A DNA stretch of 60,000 nt from Takakia lepidozioides (lineage: Eukaryota; Streptophyta; Takakiopsida; Takakiales; Takakiaceae): assembly GCA_030704615.1 (NCBI GenBank), contig CM060731.1, positions 54,856,221 through 54,916,220 on the forward strand. Reading direction: 5' to 3'. Numbering within the stretch: the stretch's first letter is position 1; every line of letters begins with the position of its first letter. Below are positions 57,051 through 60,000 of the stretch, one piece after another. The position numbers and the translations under genes are program-made. The notes under the pieces are model-generated. The model did no database searches. It saw only the letters and a list, made by a program, of their open reading frames with translations, and was not told where the DNA came from.

Positions 57051-57532
57051 GCGGCACCGCATTTCCCAGTTGAGTCGCAAACCTTTCCCGCCGAATACTC
57101 GAAGATGACAGAATTATGCAAACTCTATTGGTTCAATCGCGGTAAAAGGGTCAGCTTCATTCCAATGTTAAGGCATGTAAAACCGCGGAATACTCTATAC
57201 AGGCCAGTATGCGACGTCCTTTTGCCGTGGTATACTGGATTTCTCGTTGCACGGTCACTCATTTCCATGAGCGGATCTAAAAAACCATGAGCGGAGTTGT
57301 TACTGACGACATATCTTCGCCGCATTACAGGATCTGGAACTTCCAAAAACGGCAAGGTCAAATAAAAAACTATTATCTTAATACTTGTTTAATCTGCCGC
57401 ATTTCCAAATTGGGAGGAGTCCGCTCATGAAATCCGCGTGTCTTAGACTTTGGCTCACCGCTCATGCGGCTCATGCGGCTCATGCGGCTCATGGCTCATG
57501 GCTCATGGTTTCTGCTCATGAAATAGTAAACC
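57051..57532 (+). mobile_element. 3' flank and terminus of MULE element C, second part
   Basis: Continues 52,315. A half-palindrome GCGGCACCGCATTTCCC sits at the CACTA junction. The end carries several GGCTCATG repeats and terminates GCTCATGAAATAGTAAACCTCC at about 57,532, where the frame of transposase copy D begins without its 5' part. It is the inverse of 7,484-7,973. Confidence 0.6.
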
Positions 57533-60000
57533 TCCTTCCACTTTCTCTCCAAAGGAGGGCGGAGAAACGAGACGGATTGGACTGGCACAACCCATCATCC
57601 ATTCATTGTCTCCAGCCAAGCTCCTACGGGTACTTTCAAGTGCGCACATTGCAAAGAACCACCGACGTGCATGTCCATGTGCAAAGCCAAGCAATATTAC
57701 GTAATCCATTTGCTCCCGGACTTGACTAGAGCTTGCATACACGTTGGGGTCCACTACTGCCACCCCTTGGCGAGAGGCAACATGTGGGAGGCTGTGCAGG
57801 AAGCACACGACATCATAAAAGAGGAGGTGAAATTGAGCCCCGGAGCCAAACCAAAGCAGATTCAGCTGAAGGTAGCCCACAAGATTGCTCTCGGCAAAAT
57901 CATGTCTGAAGATGGTTCAGACCGAGTGCCCTTGAACGAAGAGGAGATGCTTGACCTGTTGGAGTCCGTCTCGCACGTTTGTAGTCCGAATGTGCGGAAT
58001 CACATCGTATCTTACAAGCAGGAGTTCGGCCGGAGGTCGGACATGCACTCAATCCTGGAGGTGAAACGAATGACTGGATATGACTACATCCAAGGTAGCA
58101 GGTTTCCAGGGCAAGGCATCGAATCCGATCGTTGTTACATTTTTAAAATGTCGATGTGTGGGCCTGGGAGTGGAGTCCACTTGGTCACTCGCATGACAAC
58201 TGGAAACTTGTCAAATGCTTGGGTGATGTTTGATCACATCAAGTGAATTACAAACCATCAGTGGGTGACTATGGGTGCGCATGTTTATGACTATCATTCC
58301 AAGAGGCTCATGACGATTGCAATCTGCGAGATGAAAGGGGATGACACACAGTCGGAGATGCATCTGTGGGAGGGCATAAACGAGCAGATGGCAAGGGCGG
58401 GATTGCCAGAGCCCAATTTCAGGGGATTCATGGTAGACAACGCTCAGGCCAACTGGGCAACGGTGCGGTGTGTGTACGGTGAGGACCCCAATGTTCCAAT
58501 GGAGGGGAAAGAGAGATCATGTGGATTCCATTGGATGCAGAGTCTATCTGACTACACTACCAAATTTGTTGCTAGCTCATTCCAGGCTGAACACCGTGCC
58601 CTTTGTATGGCGTGGAAGGATGCACCCACATTTGATGACGCGGAGGTGAAGTTTGCTATCATCGAGGCTTGGTGGAACACGTCAGGTGTAGTGGAGACAA
58701 CCAATCTGGGAGCATTGCACAGCAGGTTGGGGTGGTGGCATTTCCGGTATCGACAGTTCGGACAGTACATGCGGGAGGTATGATGCTAGACTTTTCTTGC
58801 AATTATCGTTCTATTACGGACCTTTGCATTGGTCCCTCACCATTGTTTCTGTCCTTGTAGGTGCGGTGCTTGGATTCCGACACGGACATGCCGAACACGA
58901 ATATGGCAGAATCAGTGCACTCCTCCTGTCGAGCGTCTTCTGCCGCACATCTGGTGGACGTAGTGACGGCCACAACGGAGGACATCGACAGAGCAATCAT
59001 GCAGCAAGCCACGTACTACAAGTTCCTGAGCGGGAAACAATGGGGCTTTGGGCCGGACAGGGAGGAATTGTTGGTACGAACAGCTTCGAGGTCGAAGAAT
59101 CCACTGAAATGGGCGATAGCATTGCGAGAGAAGATCAAAGGGACGTCTTTGCACCGCAGAGGTGAACACCTAGAGGGGGACATCCGTACTCGCCCTGTGA
59201 GGCGGAGGATTGAAGAAGAACCCGGGTGCGAAGAGGATTCCTGGAGATCCGACAGGAACATTCGGACAACACCTCGAGGTCCCGTCATGTTGCCGCACAA
59301 TGTGTCTTCCAGCAGTGGAAGCCCAAGAAATTCCAGATCGCCATCGCCTTCAAGCGGGGATTCCGTGCGAGAAATTCCCACGGCTCGCTTGCCCCAGATT
59401 CCGCCCGCTGTTATGCAGTATGACCAAGCCATTGTGGAGGCGACTGTGTCTGCGTCACAGTGGAGAATTGCTCACACAAAGCCGGCGTTTCGAGGCAGGT
59501 GTTCCGCAATTTGAGTGGATACACGGCAACGTTGTTTAGAGATGATAAGGAAGAATCCAGATGGGGCTGTCCCTGCTCCTACTTTTACAGGAAGATTTGT
59601 CCATGCAAAGTTTGCGGAGGCGACAACCACCCAGTTCTGGTTCTGCAGGCACGACATTATGACTTGCGTGTATGGAAAACCCAAGTACGGCATACAAACA
59701 ATGCCAGAGGCTCCCCCGGTGTGGCCGGTGGAACCAGGCTGCGATTTGAGTCAGGTTGAGGCCGACGCCCTTACCGCCGCAGGATTTCGGATGGTGCAGT
59801 GCACTGACATCCCCAGACAACCATTTCCGCTTCCACAGCCTCCACCACCGACCCCTATGAGAGCAAGAACAATGGGACCCGACAGCTCTAAGCATCCTAC
59901 ACACCGTTGGGGGAAACCGAAGAGGCGGCGACCTCCCTCAAAAGTGAACGAGACAAGGATGGGGAATGCACTTCAGATGAACTGCACAATCCAGAGCTCG
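57533..60000 (+). pseudogene. MULE-type transposase copy D, 5'-truncated and running off the window
   Basis: Starts inside the zinc-finger region (FHFLSKGGRRNETDW), immediately after the terminus of element C. It continues in one frame through the GCM-like Cys/His part, the MULE core (GFMVDNAQANW, CGFHWMQSL) and an 83-nt intron at 58,778-58,860 into exon 2 (NTNMAESVHSS). Two TGA stops (58,244-58,246 and 59,512-59,514) stand where copy B or C has CGA. There are no frameshifts before the first stop, and the SWIM finger would lie beyond 60,000. It was probably split by insertion of C. Confidence 0.8.

Overview
The window looks like nuclear DNA of a streptophyte (plant-lineage) genome. It carries PLS-type pentatricopeptide (PPR) repeats, Ty3/gypsy elements of chromovirus and Athila/Tat-like type, CACTA transposons and Mutator-like (MULE) transposases with a SWIM zinc finger, and GT-AG introns. 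A repeat-rich charophyte such as Chara, or a seedless land plant, would fit; this is a guess from style, not a demonstrated identity. I see no clearly intact housekeeping gene. Almost everything is transposon, transposon debris or captured gene fragments, often nested.

Layout. 1-5.9 kb: three CACTA-like segments plus a scrambled patchwork of PPR fragments in both orientations. 5.9-11.46 kb: a diverged MULE transposase (copy A) broken by a second MULE (copy B, minus strand). B is fused at 11,461 to a 3'-truncated chromovirus (11.46-16.63 kb). That chromovirus inserted into the 3' ORF of an Athila/Tat-like element (16.64-25.6 kb). 25.6-26.9 kb holds CGGCGCCG palindromes. 26.9-32.5 kb is another LTR element of the same Athila/Tat-like family, with a 5-bp target duplication and a 500-N gap. 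32.6-37.2 kb: MULE termini, MULE copy E, a 117-bp hairpin satellite and a PPR fragment. 37.2-40.9 kb: 3' ORFs and one LTR of the Athila/Tat-like family. 42.4-47.2 kb: a spliced gene for a class-beta DNA methyltransferase-like protein, flanked by two arrays of a GGCGCC-type palindrome. 47.9-57.5 kb: MULE copy C, interrupted by a solo LTR and by a complete 4,735-bp CACTA element. 57.5-60 kb: MULE copy D.

How parts may work together. The palindrome AAATGCGGYRCCGCATTT occurs about 12 times downstream of the methyltransferase gene, about 27 times at roughly 53-bp spacing between that gene and the divergently oriented MULE transposase C, once in a methyltransferase intron, and again in the 3' regions of transposases B and C. 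This suggests (inference) one transposon system that combines a zinc-finger MULE transposase, a DNA methyltransferase and a palindromic binding or modification array. The methyltransferase has a good motif I but a degenerate DPPY motif (DFPD), so activity is doubtful.
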